From an uncultured bacterium (lineage in GTDB: Bacteria > Verrucomicrobiota > Lentisphaeria > Victivallales > UBA1829), in assembly GCA_900548385.1 (NCBI GenBank), contig URKJ01000005.1, positions 80,635 through 144,634 on the forward strand: a stretch of 64,000 nucleotides of DNA, written 5' to 3'. Both the position numbers and the translations under genes were made by a program. Each line of letters opens with the position of its first letter. Position 1 is the first letter of the stretch. This document shows, in pieces, positions 17,779 to 26,401 of this stretch. The notes beneath the pieces are model-generated. The model saw only the letters and a list, made by a program, of their open reading frames with translations. It had not been told where the DNA came from and ran no database searches.

Positions 17779-19632
17779 CTATTCTTCCAGCAGTTCCGCA
17801 AGAATGGTTTCCGGTCCGGAAAATTCATACTCGAATTCCATCGTTTTCTGTTCCGGGACCGGATTGCCCAGAAGAATACGGACTTTCGCCGGATGGTTGA
17901 GGCGGATTGTCCGTTTTCCGCTTTCGGTTGTATGCACCATCAGCAGATCGTGTGCCGCCCATACCGGGCACTGCATATCGGTGTAGAGATGCACTCCGGC
18001 ATTCCGGGCGCAGCTTTGCAGCAGTTCCGGTGTCAGCAGGTCCGATTCCGGAATAAAGAGACTGTGCCAGTCCGGCATTTCCACTGCGGTGACGGATGAT
18101 GTTCCGAAAGGAATTCCGGTGAGTTCTTTCATGCGTTCCGGGGTTTTGCGGAGACCGTCAAACAGTGCCGCGCCATAGGTCCAGATGACGGTCCGTCCGT
18201 TTTTCAGAATATGCTTATGCAGAATCGCTTCTTTTTCCGGAGTGAGCTCAAACAGGCCGGAGAAGATGATCAGCCTGAAGCGGGACAGATCAGGGATTCG
18301 CGGAATATCCCGGAAGGAAAAGACCCGGTACGGAGTTCCGATCCGGTTGCAGGAGACGATCAGCTGGGGGTTGAGCTTGTGTGCAATGGTTTCCCTGTGT
18401 TCGTCATTGATGTAATAGGTGCTTTCCGGATCGACGATTACAGCGATTTCGGCTTCCGGTTCGCGCTCCGGAGATGCCAGACGGTCACTGATCCGTTTGA
18501 ATTCGCCGATTTCATCGACCAGTTTTTGGGAATCATAATAACCGCCCCACATATCGAACCACCAGAGCGATGCTCCGTGGAACAGCGAACGGCAGAACTC
18601 CCGCCGGTTGCCTGCAATATCGGCTTTTTCATCGGGCCATCCATGCATCCATTTCAGACGGACATGCGGAGTCAGCTGATAGTTCGCAGTGCTGGTTCCG
18701 TGGTCGATCTCGTGAAAATAGTTTTTACCGAACAGATGAAGAGTTCCGTTCGGACTCATAAATCCGGAGCCGCCGCCCATTTCCCTGTCATAGTAACAGC
18801 CGGGACTGATGAAAAAGTCAAGATCCGGGGAAGCGTACACCTTTTCGTATGCGAGATGTCCGCACTGCACCAGCCGTTCTCCGGTCAGCTGCAGGATATA
18901 GCCGAAAAATGCGCCGAGGGCGGTTGCGCGCGGAATAAGCGTCCGCGCTTCCCGCGCGAAAAGGCCGATTCCGTCTGCAATGCATTCGCTGATGAAACGC
19001 CAGTAACGCAGGGCGCCGGCATCGGTTTCCGGATCGCGCAGATGCAGCGGCGGATCGGAGCGGAACCGCCGGCTGAGCGTCGGGATGGAATCCGGTTCCC
19101 CGAATCCGTGTTCGCGGCTCCATTGGCGGTATGCGTCCAGCTTGCCCGCCAGTTCGCGCCCTTTGGAATAATCCATCCATTCATCCGTCATTCCACAGGC
19201 GAGAATATAACCCTTGATTCGTCCGGGATAAGCGGTTTCGAGGTGTGTGATGAGTGCCCGCATATAGTTCAGAGTTTCTTTGCGCCAGCGTTCCGTGGTG
19301 AGCGCATCGCTGAGTCCCATTGTGCTGTCGGCGAGAGTCCCCATCAGCTGACGGATCAGCCAGTTCGGGGAATTGAGGTCGATCATGCAAAGCAGTTCCG
19401 CTTCCGGAGCAACGGAGAGGATATCGTCGATCTGCCGGTCGGCGTGTCCGAATTCGCAGGCGTCGAAATAAAGCCAGTTCGGCGGATAATCAACATAGGG
19501 TTGACCGAGCGAATTGGTGGTATTGGATGGAAACACGCAGAACTGGCGGATTCCTGCATCATAGAAACGCTTGACGGTATGCAGTTCTTTGCGGAATGAA
19601 CGGTAAGCGAAAAACGGTTTTATCGGCATCAT
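17779..19632 (-). CDS. GH42-like TIM-barrel protein with C-terminal GATase-like domain
   Basis: 617 aa, no signal peptide. The first about 400 residues look like a clan-A TIM barrel (start FFAYRSFRKELHTVKRFYDAG; possible acid/base in ILACGMTDEWMDY; a conserved WWFDMWGGYYDS segment). About 410-560 resembles the glutamine-amidotransferase-like B domain of GH42 beta-galactosidases (LIIFSGLFELTPEKEAIL, NGRTVIWTYGAAL). I do not recognise an exact CAZy family. It is the second gene of an operon headed by an IclR regulator (14-bp gap), so it is probably induced by a sugar or sugar acid. Two ATGs (19632, 19629) are possible starts. Confidence 0.6.
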   Translation of the reverse strand: MMPIKPFFAYRSFRKELHTVKRFYDAGIRQFCVFPSNTTNSLGQPYVDYPPNWLYFDACEFGHADRQIDDILSVAPEAELLCMIDLNSPNWLIRQLMGTLADSTMGLSDALTTERWRKETLNYMRALITHLETAYPGRIKGYILACGMTDEWMDYSKGRELAGKLDAYRQWSREHGFGEPDSIPTLSRRFRSDPPLHLRDPETDAGALRYWRFISECIADGIGLFAREARTLIPRATALGAFFGYILQLTGERLVQCGHLAYEKVYASPDLDFFISPGCYYDREMGGGSGFMSPNGTLHLFGKNYFHEIDHGTSTANYQLTPHVRLKWMHGWPDEKADIAGNRREFCRSLFHGASLWWFDMWGGYYDSQKLVDEIGEFKRISDRLASPEREPEAEIAVIVDPESTYYINDEHRETIAHKLNPQLIVSCNRIGTPYRVFSFRDIPRIPDLSRFRLIIFSGLFELTPEKEAILHKHILKNGRTVIWTYGAALFDGLRKTPERMKELTGIPFGTSSVTAVEMPDWHSLFIPESDLLTPELLQSCARNAGVHLYTDMQCPVWAAHDLLMVHTTESGKRTIRLNHPAKVRILLGNPVPEQKTMEFEYEFSGPETILAELLEE

Positions 19633-19646
19633 GGCGGAATGGATTC

Positions 19647-20411
19647 CTATTTTATATGGTTGAGAGCGTATTTCCGGGAGATTTCACGTCCGTAGACCGT
19701 AAGAAATTCCACATCGAAACGCTGTTTTTCCTGAGTGACGAGATTGAACGGACGGGCGGAGGCGAAAGCCGCAATACATATCCCGTCCAGAAAAATCGGG
19801 ACCGCGGTGATGCCCCACATCTCTGTGACAAGGGAAACGTATCCATTGCTGCGGACTTCATTAAAATAGCGGTTTCTGCTTTCCGCGTCTCCGAAAACTC
19901 TGTGCATGAACGAGGTCACAGAGAGTATCTCCGAATGGCGGCGGAACAGTTCTTCCCGTTCCGCGGGTGCCATGCAGGCGAGAAAGACGTGCCCCGAAGC
20001 GGTGAATGCGAGATCGTTGTTTCCCAGCGGGCGGAGGTCGATGGAAAGCGACGGACAGCCGTTGCACTCAAGCAGATTGTAGCGCTGTCCGTTGTACATC
20101 AGGGAAAATGTGATGAATGTTTCGAGCCGTTCGGCGGCTTTTTTGACATACGGCGCGGCAATCTGCCGGAGATCCGGTTCGTAGCGGACCTGTTTGCCGA
20201 ATGCGAATGCGCGTATTCCCGCCCGGAATCCTTTCCGCGGCCCGGCGTGTTCCAGATAGCCGAGTTCGACCAGATCGGCTACCAGCCGCGCACAGGTCTG
20301 TTTATTGAGTCCGGAAATGGAAACCAGTTCCGGAAGCAGGACCGGTTTCGGGGAATGGGTTACAGCACATTCCAGAACCCGGAACATCTTGTCCAGTACT
20401 TTTGTTTTCAT
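19647..20411 (-). CDS. IclR-family transcriptional regulator
   Basis: 254 aa. N-terminal winged helix (about 1-65; LPELVSISGLNKQTCARLVADLVELGYLE) and IclR effector domain (about 80-250; ALMYNGQRYNLLEC, ASGHVFLACM, GITAVPIFLDG). It precedes a GH42-like gene on the same strand by 14 bp. Repeats of a CGTATT-containing element lie directly before its start codon and about 100 bp upstream, which suggests it represses its own operon. IclR effectors are usually small acids such as sugar-acid intermediates; the effector here is unknown. Confidence 0.88.
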   Translation of the reverse strand: MKTKVLDKMFRVLECAVTHSPKPVLLPELVSISGLNKQTCARLVADLVELGYLEHAGPRKGFRAGIRAFAFGKQVRYEPDLRQIAAPYVKKAAERLETFITFSLMYNGQRYNLLECNGCPSLSIDLRPLGNNDLAFTASGHVFLACMAPAEREELFRRHSEILSVTSFMHRVFGDAESRNRYFNEVRSNGYVSLVTEMWGITAVPIFLDGICIAAFASARPFNLVTQEKQRFDVEFLTVYGREISRKYALNHIK

Positions 20412-20564
20412 AGTCTCGTATTGTGTTATTAATGTTGTTCTCTTTTATTTTCTTTTTAAATATATCTGCAACTGAAAGAAATCAAGAGAAAAGGAAAAAG
20501 AATTTTTTATAATCCCGTATTGTGATTCTAAATAAATTTTATAAAATCTGTTATAATACGGGAT
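20412..20564 (-). promoter_or_regulatory. Probable IclR operators: CGTATTGTG repeats and a perfect inverted repeat
   Basis: Three copies of one element: TCTCGTATTGTGTTATT from 20414, TCCCGTATTGTGATTCT from 20513, and the reverse complement of ATCCCGTATTATAA ending at 20564. The last two form an exact inverted repeat, ATCCCGTATT (20512-20521) and AATACGGGAT (20555-20564), with 33 bp between. All lie upstream of the iclR-GH42-like operon. The spaced sites suggest cooperative binding or a loop. 20565-20640, before the end of the next gene, shows nothing. Confidence 0.6.
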
Positions 20565-20640
20565 GGAGAAGCTGAATTGTGAGAACAGGGGCAATTCGGT
20601 TTGTTACTTCAGACTCCGGCCGGGGGTGTTTCGGGACGGC

Positions 20641-21201
20641 TCAATCCGCAGGAGAATCCGACTGTATTTTTTTGGCGGACGATGCCAGAATCCTGATCAG
20701 CATGAGCAGATCAAGAGGGATCAGGATGAAGATCGGCAGAATAATCATGATCCCGAACTGGAAATGTTCCGGACGCTCCTGCAATGCAACCGAATAACAG
20801 AATGGGATGCTGACCAGTGCCGTCAGGAGTGGAATGCAAATCCGGAATTTCCGTTTCAGGCGGATCGAACAGGAGGTCACTGCCAGCATAACCGGAGGAA
20901 AGGTGCAGCATATTGTTATCTTGAGCATCATGGGGGCTAAACCTTCCATTCCGCCGATTACCGGTGTTCCGAATAACAGCAGAACGGCAAGAATAAGGGC
21001 GTAGCCCAGCGGATACAGCAGAACGGGAACATAGTCACTCCATTTTCCGCAGAATGCCGGATAAGCCAACGGAATCGTTATCAGAAGATAGGAGCAGAAG
21101 AAATAGAGAAAATGAGGAATTCCCCCGTGTGTCGGCATCACCACCCCGGCAAAGACTGCTCCGGACAGAAACAGGAGGAGTTTTGCCGCGGTTCGTTTCA
21201 T
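20641..21201 (-). CDS. Small polytopic membrane protein of unknown function
   Basis: 186 aa with five or six hydrophobic segments (for example LLLFLSGAVFAGVVM, FLYFFCSYLLITIPLAYPAF, YPLGYALILAVLLLF, IMIILPIFILIPLDLLMLIRIL). I do not recognise the family. Its start overlaps the end of ispE by 4 bp (ATGA), so it is translated with it; there is no sign that the function is linked to isoprenoid synthesis. Confidence 0.75.
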   Translation of the reverse strand: MKRTAAKLLLFLSGAVFAGVVMPTHGGIPHFLYFFCSYLLITIPLAYPAFCGKWSDYVPVLLYPLGYALILAVLLLFGTPVIGGMEGLAPMMLKITICCTFPPVMLAVTSCSIRLKRKFRICIPLLTALVSIPFCYSVALQERPEHFQFGIMIILPIFILIPLDLLMLIRILASSAKKIQSDSPAD

Positions 21202-22007
21202 CGGTTTTTCAGCTCCTGTTCCGCCCGGTCCCGCGCAGCAGAGTCTGCGAACAGAGCGAAAAGAGTCGGTCCGCTTCCGGTAATCTGAACTCCCAGTGCG
21301 CCGAGGGATTTCAGCCGTTCCGCCGCGAGGGTCAGATATGGAAATTTCCGCCAGGCGGCAACGGCAAGGTCGTTGCGCAGGAATCTGCCCGCACGTTCAT
21401 AGTCGCAGACCTGAAGCGCGTCAATCAGAGCGTCGATCGGGCGGTTGTCATCCGTATGGACGATGTGGCGGTAAGACCACGGCGTTGAAACTGGAAACGG
21501 CATCGGCAGGATCAGGACCGGAGGCGGGGGAAAGACCGCAAGCGGGGTCAGCTGCTCTCCGAGTCCGCGGCCGATACAGGGAACCGGATTCAGAAAGAAC
21601 GGCACATCCGCTCCGCATGCCAGCGCGGCAGCGGCTCCATGGTCCGGCAGAGAGCCGTAACGGGACTGCACTGCGCGTATGACGGCGGCGGCGTCGGAAC
21701 TTCCGCCGCCCATTCCCGCCGCGATGGGGATTCGTTTGCGGATATGGATGGAAAGCGATGGACGGATCTTCAACGCTCCGCAGACCGCTTCCGCCGCTTT
21801 GCCGCAGAGGTTGTCGCGTCCCGTCGGGATCGCGGCGTCGGAAGAGACTTCGATTTCTCCGCGTTCATCGTCCCGGAATGTGATGTTGATCTCATCCGCG
21901 GGCGTATCCAACGGCAGAAACAGCGTTTCGATTTCGTGATAACCGTTTGACCGCGTTCCGCAGACCCGCAGATAGAGATTGATCTTGGAACATGCCCGGA
22001 TTTTCAT
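21198..22007 (-). CDS. ispE: 4-diphosphocytidyl-2-C-methyl-D-erythritol kinase
   Basis: 269 aa GHMP kinase of the MEP isoprenoid pathway; phosphorylates CDP-methylerythritol with ATP. Motifs: N-terminal SKINLYLRVCGTRSNGYHE, the ATP loop PIAAGMGGGSSDAA, and the C-terminal GALGVQITGSGPTLFAL. The open frame extends 27 codons further upstream, but that part overlaps the previous gene and the conserved start MKIRACSKINLYL begins at 22007, two bases after the stop of the oxidoreductase. Its stop overlaps the next membrane protein. Identification is firm. Confidence 0.95.
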   Translation of the reverse strand: MKIRACSKINLYLRVCGTRSNGYHEIETLFLPLDTPADEINITFRDDERGEIEVSSDAAIPTGRDNLCGKAAEAVCGALKIRPSLSIHIRKRIPIAAGMGGGSSDAAAVIRAVQSRYGSLPDHGAAAALACGADVPFFLNPVPCIGRGLGEQLTPLAVFPPPPVLILPMPFPVSTPWSYRHIVHTDDNRPIDALIDALQVCDYERAGRFLRNDLAVAAWRKFPYLTLAAERLKSLGALGVQITGSGPTLFALFADSAARDRAEQELKNR

Positions 22008-22008
22008 C

Positions 22009-23019
22009 TCAGGGCTTCCGCAGCTTATAGAGTCCGTATTTGTTGTTGTAAGAAGAGATTTCATCGGTGATCCGCACGGCAAGCGCAAGAGCGTTCAATC
22101 CGTCCTGACCGGAAACGCGCGGTTTGACCACGGTTCCTCCGTTGGCTTTGGTGGCGGCGACGCAGGCGATGAAGTTTTCCAGTTCGGCGGCGAGAGCGTT
22201 TTTCTCGCAGAGGTCGATCTGTTTCTTGGAAACGCCGATCAGTCCGCGCCGGTAGATTTTTCCGCTGTGGCTGGCGTAGTCCATTGAAATGTAGGAATCC
22301 GTCTGAAATACGCGGAATTTGCGCATGGGGTCCGGGCTCATGCGGCTTGCCGTGACGTTGGCGACTGCTCCGTTGGCGAATTTGATTCGGACGTTTGCGA
22401 TGTCTTCCGTTTTGCTGAGGACGGGAATTCCGACTGCGTCGATGCGTTCGACGGGAGTGCCCACCATCGTCAGAATGAGGTCAAGATCATGGATCATCAG
22501 GTCGAGCACGACGCTGACTTCCGTTCCCCGCCGGTGCAGTCCGGGACGCGGCGGCGGATATTTCGCCAGCCGGTGTGCTTCGATGAACAGCGTGTTCGAG
22601 TGGTGTTTTTCCAGATAATCCATTGCCGGATTGAAGCGTTCCACATGGCCGACTCCGAAAACGAGTCCGCGTTCTTCCGCGACTTTCACCATTTCCTCCG
22701 CTTCGGCAACGGTTGCGGCGATCGGCTTTTCCATGAGGATGTGTTTGTTCATTGCCATAAGTTCCATCGCGGCGGCATGGTGTCCGGTTGCGGGAACGGC
22801 GACGCTGAGAGCCTCGCACTGTTCTGCGAGTTCCCGGATCGTGGCGAACGCCTTTGTACCGAACTCTTTGGCGACGGCTTCCGCGGCTTTGGGGTTTACA
22901 TCGTAAACACCCACAAGTTCCGCGTTTGCGGATTCACTGTAAATTTTCGTATGGTATCTGCCGAGCACGCCGACACCGACGACTCCGACTTTGATTTTGC
23001 TGGATGGATTGCCGAACAT
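22009..23019 (-). CDS. Gfo/Idh/MocA-family oxidoreductase
   Basis: 336 aa NAD(P)-dependent sugar dehydrogenase type. N-terminal Rossmann fold with VGVVGVGVLGRYH, the family motif MEKPIAATVAEA, and GVGHVERFNPA. The latter is shared by a subgroup often found beside lipid A or nucleotide-sugar genes (general knowledge, not proof). Substrate unknown. GAGGGGG lies just before the ATG. Next to ispE with no gap, so co-transcribed. Confidence 0.85.
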   Translation of the reverse strand: MFGNPSSKIKVGVVGVGVLGRYHTKIYSESANAELVGVYDVNPKAAEAVAKEFGTKAFATIRELAEQCEALSVAVPATGHHAAAMELMAMNKHILMEKPIAATVAEAEEMVKVAEERGLVFGVGHVERFNPAMDYLEKHHSNTLFIEAHRLAKYPPPRPGLHRRGTEVSVVLDLMIHDLDLILTMVGTPVERIDAVGIPVLSKTEDIANVRIKFANGAVANVTASRMSPDPMRKFRVFQTDSYISMDYASHSGKIYRRGLIGVSKKQIDLCEKNALAAELENFIACVAATKANGGTVVKPRVSGQDGLNALALAVRITDEISSYNNKYGLYKLRKP

Positions 23020-23052
23020 GGGACCCCCTCAGGCTGGTTTGTTACAGAAACG

Positions 23053-23082
23053 AAACCGGACGAACCGTTATTGTTCGTCCGG
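23053..23082 (-). terminator. Rho-independent terminator after the TIGR04073 gene
   Basis: A perfect 10-bp stem, CCGGACGAAC (23056-23065) and GTTCGTCCGG (23073-23082), with a 7-base loop. On the minus strand it is followed by a T-rich tract (TTTCGTTTCTG). It lies 27 bp after the stop of the gene at 23109-23543. Confidence 0.75.
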
Positions 23083-23108
23083 CGGCGGAAATCCTGGCTG
23101 GAACCGCG

Positions 23109-23543
23109 TCAGTTCAGGATCGCCGAATTCGGATAAACGAAATTGTAAGCGTTCTTATCCGGTGTGATGATCCATTCGGGGCGCATGATCGGGCCATATC
23201 CCCAACCGGCTTCGCGCTCATCGGGCATGCAGCCGGGCAGCGGGACCGGGAAAGTGACGATATCGACCACGCCGACGATTTCGCGTTTGATGACGTTGTA
23301 GACGCCGTAGAGCACGCCGTAGGTGCACGCTGCGAGTCCGCCCTCTTCAAAGTTGACTTCGTACATCTTCAGCGGAAGCTCCAAGGCTCCGAAGCCGACA
23401 TTGACGATGCCGCGTCCCAGTTTCCGGGTGATGTTCTCCATATAGGAGTCCACTTCCTTGCCTTCGGCCGCCATCGCAGGGGTGACGGTTCCAACGACGC
23501 AAAGAACGGCGGCTGCAACCATGATTGTTTTCCAGAATTTCAT
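23109..23543 (-). CDS. TIGR04073-type exosortase-system-associated protein
   Basis: 144 aa. Signal peptide (about 1-25, TVTPAMAAE). The mature part has the pattern I associate with TIGR04073: KLGRGIVNVGFGALELPLKM, a Gly-rich hydrophobic stretch ACTYGVLYGVYNVIKRE, and VGVVDIVTFPVPLPG. The family occurs in bacteria with exosortase (PEP-CTERM-like) systems but its function is unknown. AGGAGAG precedes the ATG. No exosortase gene is in this window. Divergent from queF. Confidence 0.75.
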   Translation of the reverse strand: MKFWKTIMVAAAVLCVVGTVTPAMAAEGKEVDSYMENITRKLGRGIVNVGFGALELPLKMYEVNFEEGGLAACTYGVLYGVYNVIKREIVGVVDIVTFPVPLPGCMPDEREAGWGYGPIMRPEWIITPDKNAYNFVYPNSAILN

Positions 23544-23709
23544 GTTCTCTCCTTACTTTTTGCATATTTTTTAAAAGATTTCTTCATTTCTTCCGGAAAT
23601 GACAGTGGCATTTCTGAAAATATAAGCTAATATATTGCTGACTTCCGTTCTCTTCAAGTGAAAGTTGCAGAAGTTTTTTAAAAAACAGAACAATAAATAC
23701 GGATTTTTT
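23544..23709. promoter_or_regulatory. AT-rich divergent intergenic region
   Basis: 166 bp between the TIGR04073 gene and queF, so both promoters must lie here. Two inverted repeats are visible: GAAATG (23596-23601) with CATTTC (23609-23614), and the simple palindrome GTTTTTTAAAAAAC at 23673-23686. No clear preQ1 riboswitch aptamer was recognised ahead of queF. Confidence 0.4.
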
Positions 23710-24195
23710 ATGAAAAAAGAGAAAAAAAACGCCGAAACATCGAAAAACGCCGTCCATCAGGGACTTACCCTTCTGAACCGGAACCATAAAGATTACCCGG
23801 ATTCCCCGGAAAAAGCAAAACTGGAGGCGTTCGACAATAAATTCCCCGGAAACGATTATGTCATCGAATTTGACTGCCCGGAGTTCACCAGTCTTTGCCC
23901 CGTTACCGGACAGCCCGATTTCGGGCACATCAAAGTGCGGTATATTGCGGATAAACGCTGCGTGGAAAGCAAATCTTTAAAACTCTACTTGTTTTCTTAC
24001 CGGAACCATAATACATTTCATGAAGAAGCGGTCAATCAGATTCTGACCGATCTTGTGAAACTGCTTTCTCCGCGCTGGATGCGCGTGGAGGGCGTATTCC
24101 GTCCGAGAGGCGGGATCGCGATATCCGTTGCGGCGGAGGGCGGTTCCTCGCCGGAACTGGCATCCAAAACAGAGAAACCTATTCAATTAACATAA
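23710..24195 (+). CDS. queF: NADPH-dependent 7-cyano-7-deazaguanine reductase QueF
   Basis: 161 aa from the ATG at 23710; the open frame extends to a TTG at 23665 without added family features. QueF reduces preQ0 to preQ1 in queuosine synthesis. The catalytic Cys and Asp are in FTSLCPVTGQPDFG (C63, D70), and the substrate-binding segment is ESKSLKLYLFSYRNHNTFHEEA. This is the short, unimodular (YkvM) form. A basic leader MKKEKKNAETSKNA precedes the domain. First of a + strand run with argJ and argB; no metabolic link to arginine is apparent. Confidence 0.93.
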   Translation: MKKEKKNAETSKNAVHQGLTLLNRNHKDYPDSPEKAKLEAFDNKFPGNDYVIEFDCPEFTSLCPVTGQPDFGHIKVRYIADKRCVESKSLKLYLFSYRNHNTFHEEAVNQILTDLVKLLSPRWMRVEGVFRPRGGIAISVAAEGGSSPELASKTEKPIQLT

Positions 24196-24210
24196 GGTTG
24201 AAACAGAAAA

Positions 24211-25434
24211 ATGAACATGGATTTCATTGAAAACGGCGGTGTGACTTCTCCGATGGGATTTCAGGCGGCGGGCGTTTGTGCCGGGCTCAAACGCAGTCAG
24301 GCTCCCGACATGGCACTGCTCCGCTCCGAAACGCCTTGCAGCTTTTCGGGCACTTTCACGTCCAATCTCTTTCCGGCGGCTCCCGTTCAGCTCTGCAAGG
24401 AACGCGTTCTGAAGCAGAAGAAGATTCAGGCGGTCGTCATCAACAGCGGCGTGGCAAATGCCTGCACGGGGATCGAAGGGTACGGCAATGCTGAAAAAAT
24501 GGCGGAACTGACCGCGCGCGAACTGAATATTGCTCCGGAAATGGTGATGGTTTCCTCCACGGGGCGGATCGGCAACCAGCTGCCGATGGATAAGATTGAA
24601 AAAGGGATCGTCATGGCGGCGAAGGCCCTCCGTTCCGACGGCGGCGCGGAAGCCGCGGAAGCCATCATGACCACCGATACCAAACCGAAAGAGATTGCGC
24701 TCTCTTTTGGTGCCGGGAACCGCAAAGTCACGATCGGGGGAATGTGCAAGGGCGCAGGAATGATCGCTCCTAAAATGACCGTACCTCATGCGACCATGCT
24801 CTGCTATATCACAACCGACTGCGCAATTTCCAACGAACTGCTCGGTTCCATGCTCGGTGAAATCGTCGATGACTCCTTCAACAAAGTCACTGTTGATGGC
24901 GATATGAGCACAAACGACACGGTCGTTGTGATGGCGAACGGTGCGTCCGGCGTTGAGATCCGGAACGGTTCCCCGGAAGCGGAGCATTTCAAAGTGGCTC
25001 TGACGATGGTTGCCCAGCATCTTGCAAGAGCGATTGCGATGGACGGTGAAGGGGCGACGAAGTTCGTCAGCGTCGAGGTTCGGGGCGCCGCAACCTCCCA
25101 TGACGCTGAAATGTGCGCCCGCACCGTAGCCAACTCGCTGCTCTGCAAGACCGCATGGTTCGGCTGCGATCCGAATTGGGGACGCGTTCTCGCCGCGGCG
25201 GGACGTTCCGGCGCGAACTTTTCCGCAGAGAACGTTTCTCTGGATTACGATGAAATGCCGGTCGTCCGCAACGGAATGGATGCCGGAACGCCGGAAACGG
25301 AACTGGCGCAGGTGATGAAGCGCGGCGAATTCACCATCAAGCTGGATCTCGGTGAGGGACACGGGACGTTCACGGTCTGGACCTCCGATGTTTCCTATGA
25401 ATATGTAAAGATCAATGCGGATTATCATACCTGA
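24211..25434 (+). CDS. argJ: Glutamate N-acetyltransferase / ornithine acetyltransferase ArgJ
   Basis: 407 aa. ArgJ moves the acetyl group from N-acetylornithine to glutamate (the cyclic arginine pathway), and in bifunctional forms also uses acetyl-CoA. The self-cleavage and nucleophile site is PHATML (T195), preceded by KGAGMIAPKM. Other family segments: FTSNLFPAAPV, INSGVANACTG, FGCDPNWGRVLAAAGRSG, and the C-terminal WTSDVSYEYVKINADYHT. 15 bp after queF, 17 bp before argB. Confidence 0.97.
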   Translation: MNMDFIENGGVTSPMGFQAAGVCAGLKRSQAPDMALLRSETPCSFSGTFTSNLFPAAPVQLCKERVLKQKKIQAVVINSGVANACTGIEGYGNAEKMAELTARELNIAPEMVMVSSTGRIGNQLPMDKIEKGIVMAAKALRSDGGAEAAEAIMTTDTKPKEIALSFGAGNRKVTIGGMCKGAGMIAPKMTVPHATMLCYITTDCAISNELLGSMLGEIVDDSFNKVTVDGDMSTNDTVVVMANGASGVEIRNGSPEAEHFKVALTMVAQHLARAIAMDGEGATKFVSVEVRGAATSHDAEMCARTVANSLLCKTAWFGCDPNWGRVLAAAGRSGANFSAENVSLDYDEMPVVRNGMDAGTPETELAQVMKRGEFTIKLDLGEGHGTFTVWTSDVSYEYVKINADYHT

Positions 25435-25451
25435 TTCGGAGGACAGATAAA

Positions 25452-26327
25452 ATGAATCATGCAATGGAACGGGCGGAAGTGTTGACCGAAGCGCTTCCCT
25501 ACATTCAGAAATTCCGTGACGACCTGATCGTCATCAAATTCGGCGGCAGTGCGATGGAGGATCCCGACCTGATCCGGCGGACGATGCGCGACATCGTTCT
25601 GCTGGAGGCGACCGGCATGAAACCGGTTGTGGTCCACGGCGGCGGAAAAGCCATTACCGCGCGGCTGAAAGAACTCAATATCGAAACGAAATTCATCAAC
25701 GGACTGCGCGTGACCTGCGAAAAGACGATCGCCGTGGTTGACGACGTTCTTCACAACAACACGAACCGTCTGCTGGTCAACGGGATCCTGGAAGCGGGCG
25801 GAAAAGGCTGCCAGATCTCCGGCAAGAAGATGCTCCGCGCAGAGCGGCTGACTTCCCGTGACAAAGAGACCGGGGAGGAGCTTGACATCGGATTTGTCGG
25901 CAAGGTTGTAGCCGTGGACGTCGCGCCGATCCGCGATGCTCTGAATTACGGTTTTATTCCGGTGATCGCTCCGCTTGCAGCCGACTTTTACGGTCAGGTG
26001 TACAACATCAACGCCGATATGGCGGCGTGTGATATTGCACGCACTCTCAAGGCGCGCAAGCTGATATTCCTGAGCGATGTCCCCGGAATTCTCCGCGATC
26101 CGAAAGACGAAAAATCGTTGATTTCTTCGATCAAAACATCGGAAGTGGAGCCGCTGATCGCCGAAGGAGTTCTTTCCGGCGGAATGCTTCCGAAGATCCG
26201 CAGTTCGGTTGCCGCGCTCGAAGCGGGGACCCGTGAAGTGCAGATGATCGACGGACGTGTTCCCCATTCCCTGCTCCTGGAAATTTTCACGGACAGGGGT
26301 ATCGGTACGGAGATCGTCAAAGGCTGA
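25452..26327 (+). CDS. argB: Acetylglutamate kinase ArgB
   Basis: 291 aa amino-acid kinase; phosphorylates N-acetylglutamate, step 2 of arginine synthesis. Motifs: VIKFGGSAM, VVVHGGGKAI, NADMAACDIA, KLIFLSDVPGIL, SGGMLPKIRSS. The N-terminal extension (residues 1-20) resembles that of arginine-sensitive hexameric kinases, so feedback inhibition by arginine is plausible. GGAGGA lies before the ATG. Last gene of the queF-argJ-argB run, ended by a hairpin terminator. Confidence 0.97.
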   Translation: MNHAMERAEVLTEALPYIQKFRDDLIVIKFGGSAMEDPDLIRRTMRDIVLLEATGMKPVVVHGGGKAITARLKELNIETKFINGLRVTCEKTIAVVDDVLHNNTNRLLVNGILEAGGKGCQISGKKMLRAERLTSRDKETGEELDIGFVGKVVAVDVAPIRDALNYGFIPVIAPLAADFYGQVYNINADMAACDIARTLKARKLIFLSDVPGILRDPKDEKSLISSIKTSEVEPLIAEGVLSGGMLPKIRSSVAALEAGTREVQMIDGRVPHSLLLEIFTDRGIGTEIVKG

Positions 26328-26354
26328 AACGGACAAGCATCAGTCAGTTGAAGA

Positions 26355-26384
26355 AGAGCGGACCGGAGACGGGACGCTCTTTTC
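26355..26384. terminator. Terminator hairpin between argB and the Ehr operon
   Basis: AGAGCG (26355-26360) pairs with CGCTCT (26375-26380), followed by a short T-run on the + strand; a run of A before the stem would serve the minus strand. It sits in the 74-bp convergent gap and could stop transcription from both sides. Confidence 0.6.
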
Positions 26385-26401
26385 ATATCAGGGGGAAACG
26401 G

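Noticed and set aside
18211..19599. 462-codon open frame antisense to the GH42-like gene
   Set aside because: No start signal or family pattern, fully overlapped by the gene on the minus strand.
20563..20940. Forward open frame starting at 20563 just after a TATAAT
   Set aside because: It runs antisense into the small membrane protein and lacks an RBS; the TATAAT-like sequence is part of the inverted repeat that I assign to IclR control.
23544..23709. preQ1 riboswitch ahead of queF
   Set aside because: The region has hairpin-like repeats, but no recognisable preQ1 aptamer (short stem followed by an A-rich pseudoknot strand near the RBS).
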